Below, in pieces: positions 24,902-34,816 of a DNA stretch of 64,000 bases; positions within the stretch are counted from its first letter, which is position 1; every line of letters starts with the position of its first letter. Where the stretch lies: positions 62,001-126,000 of the forward strand of contig CAKQWE010000001.1 in NCBI GenBank assembly GCA_934277975.1. The letters run 5' to 3'. The DNA is from an uncultured Spirochaetales bacterium. GTDB lineage: Bacteria > Spirochaetota > Spirochaetia > Sphaerochaetales > Sphaerochaetaceae. The notes under the pieces are model-generated. The model had not been told where the DNA came from and ran no database searches. It saw only the letters and a program-made list of their open reading frames with translations. A program made the translations under genes and the position numbers.

Positions 24902-27835
24902 CTAGACTGGAAGCGAAACGAAGTCCACATCGTCAGAGACATTCAAAAGGTCATCCACCATGTCTTCTCCGCAGACCGTGACTCGGACGATTGATGCCTT
25001 CGTATGCATTTCACACAGTATCCTGTCAGCCAAGTCCTCAAGATCCTTGGCAGTCAAACCAAGAAGGATCCTGCGCCTTCTCCTATGAAGAGCCGGAGTC
25101 AATCCGTAGACAATGCGCCTGAACGACTGTGCACATTTCATCTGAGGCGTTGGTGGCTTTATCTCCCTACCCACCATGGACACGATTCCATACTCCACAT
25201 CCTTGGGGTCCAAACCACAACAAAGGGCCTTCTCGAACTCCTCGAAGGTACCATCAACGCAAGGATCCCTATACGAAGAGAAAACGAGGAGGTCCTCCAT
25301 GTCGTCAACATGGCTCTCCACGCCATACGCCCCGCCACGGCCCCTGACGCCATCCCAAAGGCAGCCCGATTCCATTGTCCATGCAAGCAGCATGGCACCC
25401 ACAAGGTCCTTGTCAGTCCTCCTTACGAACTTCATGGCAAGAGCATTGAAGGCTGGCCCTGACGACACTTGGAACACCCTATGCCTTGCAGTGTACAATG
25501 CCATGTCCAAAGCATTCCTTCTATAATAGTCAGACATCCTTACAATTTTTCCAACAGGATATCTATCTATATGCTTCAAAATAAGTTGCCTGCATTCTTC
25601 AACTGGCTCTTCGCACCCAATGTGGAATTTGAGGCCACGCTGGACGAACACTTTGCAGCACAGGTTCGCAAGCCTGTCAGACAAAGCCATCTCATATGCG
25701 GCGTTTCCTTCCGCCTCCTCCAAACGCTCCTTTATGGAGCGCATGTACTTCCAACATGATGTGCCCACAGTGAGTTCGCTTTCCAAAGCGCTTGGAGAGA
25801 ACGTGCTGGAGGCATTCAGAACGGCATAGGAATTGCCGCTGTACGTGTACCCGCTTTCAAAGTCCGTCAGAAGGTCCGTCAAGGCGGCCTTTATTCTGGA
25901 GATGTCAGAGAAATCGGCATCAAGGAGGATGTCGCCAATGATATCCAAGGCCTTTGCAAGATCCCCTCTCAGTGTCTTGGCCTTAACGATGACAAGGCTT
26001 ACAGGGCGGCCCTTCACATCACGTCCAGCCGTTGTGTTTATGGCAAAGCCACCGGTATTGAGCTTGATGTCAGTGCCAAGCTGCGAATAGGACCGCCCCT
26101 TAGTGCCGCACATGTTCAGGAATCTCACAAGCAAAGGAAGAAGTCTCTTCTCCTCAAGACCAAGACCTCTCACATCGAACCCCATGGAGATATAGACTAT
26201 CGAGCGTGTGAACAAAGGAAGGACATACAGCTTGGCACCTTCTGCGACCTTGAAGGTCCGCGCCTTAGACTCAGGGATGTCCAACGGAAGGTCTTCTCGT
26301 GATATCCTCCCAATCGTAGAGAGGGCTTCAGGAGAATCAGGGGTGCCAACGAAAGCCTCGTATCCAGCCTTATCTTCAGGACCAGGCAAAAGCCCCAGCC
26401 CTTTGAGCTTTGCAATCTTTTCATCCAAAGCCGTTTTGAAGCGCTCTTCGCAGAAAGGATCCTCCTCCACGGTAAGAAGACAGCGTCTTGGGTTCTCCAC
26501 CAGATTGCAGAGCATCCAGTCTTCCAGATAGTGGCCATTGGCCATGCGAGACTTGAAGTCCTCAAGCCTTTTGGAATCCCTCACCCCCTCTTCAGGTGAA
26601 CCACCCCTAAGCCATGAGCGGGCGGTCTTGAGGCTTGTGGAGACACCAAACGGAAGACCGTCGCCTGGAATCTCCTGAAGCTTGAACTCCTGCCTTTTTA
26701 TTGCACCGGCCACGGCATCCTTTGGAAGGCCGTCCCTAGCAATCCGTTCTATTGTAGAAAGCAGGAAGGACTCTATCTCATCCTCCCTCCCCTTCAATGC
26801 CTTGCTGAACCCAATGGTGAAGGTAAGCATTGGGCTGTCAGGATCCGTTCCGCACATAGGGTTCAGATCCTCACCCAATCCCGATTCCACTATTGCCTTG
26901 TACAATGGAGCTCCAGGATTTCCAAGAAGTACATCCACGAGGACGGACACCGTAAGAACCTCCAAAGGGTCGCTTGACGGAGTCGTAAGCCACGTGAGAA
27001 CTACACTTGAAGCATCCTTTACAGCACATCCTACACGTTTTCTGAATGGTTTTATATGTTTTTGCTCATAGTATTCCGATTTAGGAATGAATTTACAACC
27101 CCTTGGTGCTTTCGCAAGATAAAGTTCTTCAAGCCTGTCCAAATACTCCCTGGCATCGAAATCCCCAAACAGGAAAAGCCTGCAATTGGAAGGCGAATAC
27201 CATTTCAAATACCGTTCACGGTATTCGTCGTATCCAAGGTCTGCAATGCAAATGGGATCGCCTCCGGAGTCGTATTGGCAAGGAGTCCCTTCGTAAAGGA
27301 ACTTGGTGCTGTACGTCTGAACCATCGAGTCCTCAGTGCTCCTTGCACCGCACATCTCATTGAATACAACACCGTCGTATTTGCCATCAAAGCAACGGAT
27401 GCCCTCCTGCTGGAAGGACTCAAGTCTAAGAAGAGGAGCAAAGACGGCATCGGCATATATGTCAAAAAGATTGTCAAAATCCTTCTTCAAAGGCGATGCA
27501 AGCGGAAACATGGTCTTGTCGCAGAAAGTGACGGCATTCAGAAAGGTATTGGGGCTTGACTGCAGAACCAAGGAGAATGGGTCCTTTACAGGAAACCGCT
27601 TCGAACCACACAGGACGGTGTGCTCCAATATATGGGCTACCCCCTTGTCGTCCTGCGAAGGAGTGGCGAACATGAAATTGGCAACCATTTCATGGTTCGT
27701 TCCTGGCTGGGAGCCTCCATAGGCTCCACTGGAGGTCCTAATGTGGAACACCTCCATTCCAGTTCCTTCATGGACATAGAAGAGGCCCTCTCCATTGTAC
27801 TCCCCAAGGGGTGTGCGCCTCACAAGATCAAACAT
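24902..27835 (-). CDS. M16C zinc metallopeptidase, presequence-protease type
   Basis: 977 residues, the usual size for the PreP/M16C family, in which a single chain forms both halves of the chamber. The inverted zinc motif HILEHTVLCGS (about residues 71-81) gives HxxEH, with a distal Glu in FNEMCGARSTEDS. The C-terminal half shows the RYxxN-like substrate-binding region of M16 proteins less clearly. It degrades peptides; without a signal peptide it is probably cytoplasmic. Its ATG overlaps the end of the preceding lipoprotein gene by 8 nt. Confidence 0.93.
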   Translation of the reverse strand: MFDLVRRTPLGEYNGEGLFYVHEGTGMEVFHIRTSSGAYGGSQPGTNHEMVANFMFATPSQDDKGVAHILEHTVLCGSKRFPVKDPFSLVLQSSPNTFLNAVTFCDKTMFPLASPLKKDFDNLFDIYADAVFAPLLRLESFQQEGIRCFDGKYDGVVFNEMCGARSTEDSMVQTYSTKFLYEGTPCQYDSGGDPICIADLGYDEYRERYLKWYSPSNCRLFLFGDFDAREYLDRLEELYLAKAPRGCKFIPKSEYYEQKHIKPFRKRVGCAVKDASSVVLTWLTTPSSDPLEVLTVSVLVDVLLGNPGAPLYKAIVESGLGEDLNPMCGTDPDSPMLTFTIGFSKALKGREDEIESFLLSTIERIARDGLPKDAVAGAIKRQEFKLQEIPGDGLPFGVSTSLKTARSWLRGGSPEEGVRDSKRLEDFKSRMANGHYLEDWMLCNLVENPRRCLLTVEEDPFCEERFKTALDEKIAKLKGLGLLPGPEDKAGYEAFVGTPDSPEALSTIGRISREDLPLDIPESKARTFKVAEGAKLYVLPLFTRSIVYISMGFDVRGLGLEEKRLLPLLVRFLNMCGTKGRSYSQLGTDIKLNTGGFAINTTAGRDVKGRPVSLVIVKAKTLRGDLAKALDIIGDILLDADFSDISRIKAALTDLLTDFESGYTYSGNSYAVLNASSTFSPSALESELTVGTSCWKYMRSIKERLEEAEGNAAYEMALSDRLANLCCKVFVQRGLKFHIGCEEPVEECRQLILKHIDRYPVGKIVRMSDYYRRNALDMALYTARHRVFQVSSGPAFNALAMKFVRRTDKDLVGAMLLAWTMESGCLWDGVRGRGGAYGVESHVDDMEDLLVFSSYRDPCVDGTFEEFEKALCCGLDPKDVEYGIVSMVGREIKPPTPQMKCAQSFRRIVYGLTPALHRRRRRILLGLTAKDLEDLADRILCEMHTKASIVRVTVCGEDMVDDLLNVSDDVDFVSLPV

Positions 27836-29252
27836 AGTCCGCCTTCATCAGTGAGTACACCACATCAGCAAGCTTCTCGAAAGACGCCGTCATTGCCTCA
27901 TCTTCCGTATCACCAAATGCAGAGGCATAGACCACGGAGCTTGAATAAATGGGCGACAAGGTCTTCATGTCGAACAGCGTTGCAGTCCCTTCAACGCTTG
28001 CGGCAAAACCTCCAAGGCTAGACTCGACTACGTCCATTTGGCCAAACCTGCAAACCAAAAGGCAGTCCGCCTTGCCTTTGAGCTGACTGTAGTCGTAAAG
28101 GACATCCTCCTCCAGATTTGAATCTGCATAGAAGGGGGAGACCTCGGCACCATCGGCCTCGAGAAGGGAACACAGATAGTCCGTCGTTGACTTGTTGCCA
28201 ACGGCATAGCCCTTTGAATCGAATTCAACAGCTGCAATGGCAATGCTACCAAGAGCATAGGCCCTGTCGTAGTCGAACCTCACACTTTTCTCCTCGACTG
28301 CGGCCCTAAGGGAGGCGGCGACAGCTGGATCCGTGGTGCGCTCAAGGGTCTCAAGCTCGGACTCGAAGTCAAGCACGAACTCCACGGATCCCTTGCGAAC
28401 CATTGAAAAATTGAGGCAATCGAACACGAAGCCGCCGTCAGTGCCCGTGATGTACACGAACGAATCGTCATACGCATCACCCTTCATGTCAACGGCACGG
28501 TACAAGGCAACGACCTCTGCATTGCGGACCTTGGAAGGGATCAAGACCGATTTCCTTGTCACGGTCACAGTGCATCTCGCACGCGACGAATCACTTGATG
28601 CAATCGAAACCGTTATGGAACCAAGGATATCCATGACATCCTCAAACAAAACATCGTATGAGTATTCTTCCTTCATATAGTCCTGTCCATAGGAAGCCGC
28701 CATGGCCTGCAGATAGCAGGAGATGCCTCTTGTGAACATCTCGCCCTTCATATAGGAATCACCTTGGAGCACCAACTCTTCAACATTTTTGGAGACTTCG
28801 TTGCGCCTTAGAGTCTCCTGTGAGCTTGCCGCCTCAAGAAGGCTTGAATCGGCCACGGCATAGACATAGAACGTCGTCTCCCTGTCAAGAACCTTCGAGA
28901 ATGAATCCTCAATTGAAAGATCGTACGCCTGTATCGTACCCAGAACGCTGAGCTCTCTGTAGACCTCCTGATCCAAGGGGACCCCAAGGTATTCGGAAAG
29001 CTGATCCACTATGCTGGAATAGGCCAAAAGCTCGGCCTGCCTTGAAGAATAGGAACGTCCTTCGCCAACGAATGAAACCTTGTCCTTTCCAAGTCCAACC
29101 TTTGGAGAATAGACCCAATACGGAACACCTGATATGTTCGCCTTTATCAATGATGAAAGCGACGTACACCCCGTAAGGGAGAACATGATGGCAAAGGCAA
29201 GAAGAATCACAAGAACAGTTTCCTTGAACCCTTTTCTGCGGAGCATCATCAT
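27828..29252 (-). CDS. Lipoprotein, LPP20-like N-terminal region, unknown function
   Basis: 474 residues. The signal peptide ends at lipobox SLTG-C (about residue 28). The region after it (PYWVYSPKVGLGKDKVSFVGEGRSYSSRQAELLAYSSI) resembles the start of LPP20/DUF4384-type lipoproteins, where a short motif of surface-exposed helices processes or binds wall components. Later segments are beta-rich. ATG 29252 has GGGGGTG in front and overlaps the stop of the previous gene (ATGA). Likely tethered to the outer or inner membrane facing the periplasm. Confidence 0.8.
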   Translation of the reverse strand: MMMLRRKGFKETVLVILLAFAIMFSLTGCTSLSSLIKANISGVPYWVYSPKVGLGKDKVSFVGEGRSYSSRQAELLAYSSIVDQLSEYLGVPLDQEVYRELSVLGTIQAYDLSIEDSFSKVLDRETTFYVYAVADSSLLEAASSQETLRRNEVSKNVEELVLQGDSYMKGEMFTRGISCYLQAMAASYGQDYMKEEYSYDVLFEDVMDILGSITVSIASSDSSRARCTVTVTRKSVLIPSKVRNAEVVALYRAVDMKGDAYDDSFVYITGTDGGFVFDCLNFSMVRKGSVEFVLDFESELETLERTTDPAVAASLRAAVEEKSVRFDYDRAYALGSIAIAAVEFDSKGYAVGNKSTTDYLCSLLEADGAEVSPFYADSNLEEDVLYDYSQLKGKADCLLVCRFGQMDVVESSLGGFAASVEGTATLFDMKTLSPIYSSSVVYASAFGDTEDEAMTASFEKLADVVYSLMKADYV

Positions 29253-29896
29253 AAAGACACCCCCAATCCTATATACGGAGTCTTGTATAGGAGACTGCCT
29301 GTGCCTCGTAGCCATGAAAGCCCAAGCTCCCAACGGAACGGACCAATGTAGTGTCTGTAGGCTACACCATACGAACAGGCTAAGGAAAAGGATGGAAGTA
29401 TGAACGCACCAAGGGTGCACCATCCAAGGATGCCTCCGTCTTCAATGAATGTGAACGAGCTGTCCCAAAGGTTGGAAAGGATTACATCGGCCTCAAGACC
29501 TGCTGAAACGAACAGCCTTCTGGTAGAGTACGTCAGGCCCGTCAGCACCACAGGCCTAATTGGATGAAGGATTGTAGACACAGAATATCCAACAAGGGCG
29601 TTCGCAATGGAAACCCTTGCAAAAACGGAGTGGTCTCTTCCTTTGTCAATGAGAGGGCTCCCTTCCTCTACGGACGAATAAGTGCTTATCCTGTCGAATA
29701 CAACGGTTTTTTCGAGGCTCTTTGCCACAATCAGGATATTGTTGTGGGTATCAACGAACTTTGCACCAACCTTTGGAGGTACATTGAAATCCACTGAAGA
29801 CACCTGATTTCCATAGACGTATCCAATGGTTGCGCACCAAACGCCTGGAACAACGACGAGAAGCAGAACAAACAGAACAAAAGCCTTCCTGCCCAT
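29249..29896 (-). CDS. Small exported beta-rich protein, probably outer membrane
   Basis: 215 residues. A signal peptide (about 1-21, ending GVWC-A) is followed by alternating hydrophobic/polar strands rich in Gly and aromatic residues, ending in YIGLGVSL, typical of a small beta-barrel. No family recognised. It starts 15 nt after the pepT stop and overlaps the following lipoprotein gene by 4 nt, so the two products are probably made together and may interact. Confidence 0.72.
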   Translation of the reverse strand: MGRKAFVLFVLLLVVVPGVWCATIGYVYGNQVSSVDFNVPPKVGAKFVDTHNNILIVAKSLEKTVVFDRISTYSSVEEGSPLIDKGRDHSVFARVSIANALVGYSVSTILHPIRPVVLTGLTYSTRRLFVSAGLEADVILSNLWDSSFTFIEDGGILGWCTLGAFILPSFSLACSYGVAYRHYIGPFRWELGLSWLRGTGSLLYKTPYIGLGVSL

Positions 29897-29911
29897 TGGA
29901 CCCTGGAAACC

Positions 29912-31162
29912 TCACCTACTGGATTTGGAGAACTCCAAGGCCCACTGCCTTGCAATCTCTATTATGAGGGCAACGCTGTCGTTCATAGCGTCAAGTGCCG
30001 CCCATTCGAACCTGCTGTGGTAGTTGTGGCCACCGGTATAGAGGTTTGGACACGCAATGCCTTTTATCTGGGCAATGCGGGAACCATCCGTACCACCTCT
30101 GATTATCTCCGTATGAAGAGGCTGCCCAAGGGTCTCTCCAGCCTTGAATATGGCTTCTACAGCCCAGGGGTCCTTCTTTGCAGCTTCGCCCATGTTTAGG
30201 TAGCTTATCCTACTGTCCACAGTGACCTTTCCACCTACATAGAGAAGTTCTATAGCCCTTCCAAGGCTTTCAAGGACCTCGATCCTTCTGACAAGTCCAT
30301 CGTAGTCGAAGTCCCTTAGATAAACAGTGACGTCCATATCAGTTGCGTTTCCACTTGCGTTCTGGGCGCAGTAGTAGCCGTAGCGACCATCCGTAGCCTC
30401 TGGGCTCTCAGCCTGAGGGATTGCATTTATGAACGCACTTGCCATTGTAAGGGCATTGACCATTCTGCCCCTTGCAGCACCAAGATGGTATGAAACGCCG
30501 GAGAAATGGACCTTGACGGTTGCAGCGTTGAAGCATTCAAGCTCCACCTCATACCTAGTGCCGCCATCTACAGTGTAGAGGGCTTTTGCATGAAGCCTTG
30601 AGGCATCGAAGAAATCCATTCCACAACCGGTCTCTTCGTCCGGAGAGAACAGGATCTCGATCTCACCATGCTTGGTTTCAGGATGCTGCACCAAATATGA
30701 GACCGCTGTCATTATCTCCGCAACCCCACCCTTGTCGTCACAGCCCAGGAGGGTGTCCCCACTTGATGTTATTATCGTTGAACCAACATAGCGCGCAAGC
30801 TCAGGGTTGTCTGCAGCTACAATGCTGTATTCATCGTTGAGCCTTATGTCCTTTCCGTCGTAGTTCTCGACTACACGAGGCTTTACATGATTGCCTTCAA
30901 CGTCATCGGCTGTATCGACATGGGAGCAGAAGGCAATGCTTGGAAGTCCTTGTTCCGTGGCATCCAGTCTTGCAAGGAGGTATCCGTATTCATCAAGGAC
31001 CACATCCTTGAGACCAAGGTCCTTGAGTTCGCCTTCGAGCATTCTCAAGAGATCCCACTGACCAGGTGTGGACGGGTGTTTTTTGTCTGCAATGGATTCA
31101 TCGCTCATGGTATCCACCTGAACGTACCTTAGAAAACGATCAAGAACTTCCTGTTTGTACAT
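29912..31162 (-). CDS. pepT: Tripeptide aminopeptidase (peptidase T)
   Basis: 416 residues of the M20B family. Metal ligands and catalytic residues can be seen in FCSHVDTADDV (about 80-90), LLGCDDKGGVAEIMTA (about 138-152) and FSPDEETGCGMDFFD (about 172-186), plus the C-terminal GGHNYHSRFEW. It removes the N-terminal residue of tripeptides in the cytoplasm. AGGAG precedes ATG. It heads the long minus-strand run and is divergent from the ABC exporter pair. Confidence 0.96.
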   Translation of the reverse strand: MYKQEVLDRFLRYVQVDTMSDESIADKKHPSTPGQWDLLRMLEGELKDLGLKDVVLDEYGYLLARLDATEQGLPSIAFCSHVDTADDVEGNHVKPRVVENYDGKDIRLNDEYSIVAADNPELARYVGSTIITSSGDTLLGCDDKGGVAEIMTAVSYLVQHPETKHGEIEILFSPDEETGCGMDFFDASRLHAKALYTVDGGTRYEVELECFNAATVKVHFSGVSYHLGAARGRMVNALTMASAFINAIPQAESPEATDGRYGYYCAQNASGNATDMDVTVYLRDFDYDGLVRRIEVLESLGRAIELLYVGGKVTVDSRISYLNMGEAAKKDPWAVEAIFKAGETLGQPLHTEIIRGGTDGSRIAQIKGIACPNLYTGGHNYHSRFEWAALDAMNDSVALIIEIARQWALEFSKSSR

Positions 31163-31247
31163 GCTTCACTCCTGTGGTTTCGTTGGAGCTGTGAAAGCCC
31201 CTCTCTGTATATTATACAGAACTTTCGTTTTGTTGTACTATAGTGGT

Positions 31248-33026
31248 ATGCACAACCTTGCAATCTATCTTAGGAAGTTCAAAAAGGAGTGCGTGCTTGC
31301 ACCTCTTTTCAAGCTTCTGGAAGCTCTGTTCGATCTCCTGGTCCCACTGGTCGTCGCCAAAATGATAGACTCAAACGCCATTGGCATGGAGAAAAAGTAT
31401 ATGTTCATCTACTTTGGTACCCTTATTGCCATGGCAATGATTGGCCTTGCCTTCAGCATTGTGGCGCAGTTCTTCTCAGCCAAGGCGAGCTGTGGCTTTG
31501 CAGGCTCCCTAAGACAGGCGCTCTTCGACCATATACAAGTCTTCTCGTTCGCAGAGCTGGACAGACTTGGAAGCGACACCCTCATAACACGGCTGTCAGA
31601 CGATGTGAACCAAGTCCAGACAGGTCTCAACATGGGCCTGAGGCTCCTTCTTCGAAGCCCGTTCATAGTCTTTGGGGCCATGATTATGGCTTTCACTATA
31701 GACACAACCTGCGCATTGGTCTTCGCCGTCGCAATACCAGTGCTTCTTGCCGTCACATTCCTCATAAGGAAGGTTAGCATCCCTCTCTTTGGACGTGTTC
31801 AGTCCGGACTGGATAGGGTGACGGCTCTTACAAGGGAGAACCTTACGGGAGTACGCGTCATAAGGGCATTCTGCCACGAAGAGGAGGCTGTCGAAGAATT
31901 CGAAAGGAGCAACAGAGCCCTTACAAAGCTCAACATCTTCGTTGGAAGGGTCTCCTCTCTGCTCAATCCGTTGACATATGTTCTAATAAACATAGCCGCT
32001 GCAGTCCTCATAGGCAAGGCAGCCGTCCGCGTGGAACTGGGCGCCCTTCAGCAGGGGGAGGTTGTAGCCCTCTACAACTACATGCTTCAGATAATCGTCG
32101 AACTCATAAAGCTTGCCGCCCTCATAATCACGCTGAACAAGTCTATGGCCTGTGCCAAAAGGGTATCTGGAATACTGGATGTGAAACCCAGCATGAAGTA
32201 TGAGGCAGACGCGAGCGAAGATCCGCAACCAACGCAACCAGTCGAAGGCACAAGAAAGAACACTCCAGCAAACACCCCTACAGTAGAATTCTCAAACGTC
32301 ACCTTCACATATCCTGGAGCCGGTGCACCAAGCCTTTTGGGCATAGACTTCAAGGCATACGAAGGCCAGACGATTGGTGTGATAGGTGGAACTGGAAGCG
32401 GGAAAAGCACGCTCGTAAGTCTCATTCCAAGGTTCTACGATGTAGACGAAGGCACCGTCTCCATCCATGGCAGAAACGTCAGAAAACTGTCAAAGACAGA
32501 ACTTTGCAATGCAGTGGGCATCGTACCCCAAAAAGCCGTACTCTTCAAAGGAAGCATCCGCGACAACATGCAACTTGGAAACGAAAAGGCGACCGACGAT
32601 GACGTTTGGAAAGCGCTTGAAACGGCTCAAGCCAAGGAGATTGTGGAAAAGAAGCCGGGAATGCTTGATTTCGAAGTCGAACAGGGAGGCAAGAACCTCT
32701 CCGGAGGCCAGAAGCAAAGGCTCACTATAGCAAGGGCTCTTGTCAAGAAACCACAGATCCTGATTCTGGACGATAGCTCAAGTGCACTCGACTTTGCAAC
32801 GGACGCCGCCCTTAGGAAGGCAATCCATGCGCTGCATAGAACAACGTTCATCGTGTCCCAAAGAATCGCCTGCGTGAGGCAGGCTGACTCCATACTAGTC
32901 CTTGACGATGGTGCACTTGCAGGAAAGGGAACCCACGAGCAGCTCATGGCTTCGTGTTCTGTATACCAAGACATCTACTATTCGCAGTTTCCAGAGGAAC
33001 GGAACGCAAAGGAGGCCAAGGCATGA
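31248..33026 (+). CDS. ABC exporter subunit 1, degenerate catalytic Glu
   Basis: 592 residues: membrane domain (about 1-300), then an ATPase domain with Walker A GGTGSGKST near 382, a canonical LSGGQKQR signature near 483 and Walker B ILDDSS near 506. The catalytic Glu after Walker B is Asp here, as in one half of heterodimeric exporters (TM287/288, BmrCD, LmrCD). ATG 31248 is taken as the start because the membrane domain begins there and a TACTAT hexamer lies 6 nt upstream with no Shine-Dalgarno; longer in-frame starts exist. It overlaps its partner by 4 nt. Confidence 0.93.
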   Translation: MHNLAIYLRKFKKECVLAPLFKLLEALFDLLVPLVVAKMIDSNAIGMEKKYMFIYFGTLIAMAMIGLAFSIVAQFFSAKASCGFAGSLRQALFDHIQVFSFAELDRLGSDTLITRLSDDVNQVQTGLNMGLRLLLRSPFIVFGAMIMAFTIDTTCALVFAVAIPVLLAVTFLIRKVSIPLFGRVQSGLDRVTALTRENLTGVRVIRAFCHEEEAVEEFERSNRALTKLNIFVGRVSSLLNPLTYVLINIAAAVLIGKAAVRVELGALQQGEVVALYNYMLQIIVELIKLAALIITLNKSMACAKRVSGILDVKPSMKYEADASEDPQPTQPVEGTRKNTPANTPTVEFSNVTFTYPGAGAPSLLGIDFKAYEGQTIGVIGGTGSGKSTLVSLIPRFYDVDEGTVSIHGRNVRKLSKTELCNAVGIVPQKAVLFKGSIRDNMQLGNEKATDDDVWKALETAQAKEIVEKKPGMLDFEVEQGGKNLSGGQKQRLTIARALVKKPQILILDDSSSALDFATDAALRKAIHALHRTTFIVSQRIACVRQADSILVLDDGALAGKGTHEQLMASCSVYQDIYYSQFPEERNAKEAKA

Positions 33027-34798
33027 GCAAAGCAAAGACAAAAACCAACGCAAGCACGTCAGGCAAGGCATCCTCAACGGCATCGGCCTTGAAAAAGCTT
33101 TCCCCGTTCATAGGCAGGCATTGGATAGGTCTGGTGGCGAGCGTAGTCCTTGCAGGTGCCATGGTGGTGCTTCAGCTGTACGTTCCAATCCTGTTCGGCG
33201 ATGCAATAGACCTCATGGTGGGGGAAGGCCAGGTCTGGTTCGAGGGCATAGCATCGTATATCAGCCGCATAGTCTTGATAGTCTGCATCTCTGCTGTGTG
33301 CACATATCTCATGAACCTCATAAACAACCGCATAGCGTTTGGCATCGTCAAGGAGATACGTTCAAAAGCCATAGAACACGTCCAAAGAGTCCCATTGTCG
33401 TATCTGGACGGCCACAGCACAGGCGACATAGTAAGCAGGATCACGACAGACACCGATGTCCTTTCCGATGGCCTACTTCTAGGCTTCACCCAACTTTTTT
33501 CAGGCATCATCACCGTAATCGTGACATTGTTCTTCATGTTCTCAAAGAACGTCACCGTGTCGCTGCTTGTAGTAGTGCTCACCCCGTTGAGCTTCGTCGT
33601 CGCACGATTCATCTCAAGCCGCTCGTTCAACCTCTTCAAGAAGCAGAGCGAGGTCCGTGGCAGGCAGACCGGCTTCATAGATGAAATCATAGGCAACCAA
33701 AAGGTGGTGAAAGCCTTTGGATACGAAGACAGAGCCTCTTCCCGCTTCAAGGAGATAAACGACGAACTTGTGGACTGCAGCCAACAGGCGGTCTTCTACA
33801 GCAGTCTCACCAATCCATCGACACGCTTCGTCAACAGTCTTGTCTACGCCTGCGTGGCCCTCGTTGGAATATTGCTTGTCCCTGGAAGCAGTCTGACGGT
33901 TGGAGGCCTCTCGGTACTGCTTGCTTATGCAAACCAATACATGAAGCCGTTCAACGACATAAGCTCAGTCGTCACCGAAATGCAGAACGCCCTCGCCTGC
34001 GCCTCAAGGCTCTTCTCGTTCCTGGAGGAAAACGAGGAAACGCCAGAAGCATCCCTGGAACTTGACAATGCCAAAGGTACGGTTGACATCAATGACGTTT
34101 CGTTCCGCTACGAGAAGGACCACCCCCTCATAGAGGGACTCAACGTCCATGCAAAGCCCGGCATGAAGATAGCCATCGTAGGCCCAACAGGCTGTGGCAA
34201 GACAACGATAATCAATCTTTTGATGCGCTTCTACGATGCCGATGCCGGCACGATCTCAATAGACGGCACCCAAATCGTGGACGTTACCCGCCACTCGCTT
34301 AGACGCAGCTACGGAATGGTCCTCCAAGACACCTGGCTCAAAGGAGACACAGTAAGGGAGAACATACGCTTTGGTAAGCCCGATGCCTCAGACGAGGAGG
34401 TCATTGAGGCGGCCAAGGCTTCGCACTGCTGGGAGTTCATCCAAAGGCTTCCCCATGGCCTTGATACGGTTCTGTCAGACGACGGCATAAGCCAAGGCCA
34501 GAAGCAGCTGCTGTGCATAGCCCGCGTCATGCTTTGCCATCCTCCAATGCTGATCCTCGACGAAGCCACCTCAAGCATAGACACCCGCACGGAGATCCTC
34601 ATCCAACAGGCCTTCGACACCCTAATGAAAGGCCGCACCAGCTTCGTCGTGGCCCATAGGCTCTCCACCATAAGGAACGCTTCCCTCATCCTGGTCATGA
34701 AGGACGGTCACATCATGGAGCAAGGCACCCACGACGAACTCCTCTCCCGCGGCGGCTTCTACGAAAAGCTCTACAACAGCCAGTTCCAGCAGGTGTAG
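33023..34798 (+). CDS. ABC exporter subunit 2, degenerate signature motif
   Basis: 591 residues. A ~40-residue Lys/Thr/Ser/Ala-rich N-terminal tail precedes the six-helix membrane domain. Walker A is GPTGCGKTT near 387, the signature is altered (ISQGQKQ, near 488) and Walker B ILDEATSS near 510 keeps its Glu. With the Asp in subunit 1, the site formed by subunit 1 Walker A/B and this signature would be the non-hydrolysing one. The start shares ATGA with the previous stop. Substrate (drug, lipid or peptide) not predictable. Confidence 0.93.
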   Translation: MSKAKTKTNASTSGKASSTASALKKLSPFIGRHWIGLVASVVLAGAMVVLQLYVPILFGDAIDLMVGEGQVWFEGIASYISRIVLIVCISAVCTYLMNLINNRIAFGIVKEIRSKAIEHVQRVPLSYLDGHSTGDIVSRITTDTDVLSDGLLLGFTQLFSGIITVIVTLFFMFSKNVTVSLLVVVLTPLSFVVARFISSRSFNLFKKQSEVRGRQTGFIDEIIGNQKVVKAFGYEDRASSRFKEINDELVDCSQQAVFYSSLTNPSTRFVNSLVYACVALVGILLVPGSSLTVGGLSVLLAYANQYMKPFNDISSVVTEMQNALACASRLFSFLEENEETPEASLELDNAKGTVDINDVSFRYEKDHPLIEGLNVHAKPGMKIAIVGPTGCGKTTIINLLMRFYDADAGTISIDGTQIVDVTRHSLRRSYGMVLQDTWLKGDTVRENIRFGKPDASDEEVIEAAKASHCWEFIQRLPHGLDTVLSDDGISQGQKQLLCIARVMLCHPPMLILDEATSSIDTRTEILIQQAFDTLMKGRTSFVVAHRLSTIRNASLILVMKDGHIMEQGTHDELLSRGGFYEKLYNSQFQQV

Positions 34799-34816
34799 GA
34801 CTACTTTGGCGACTGT

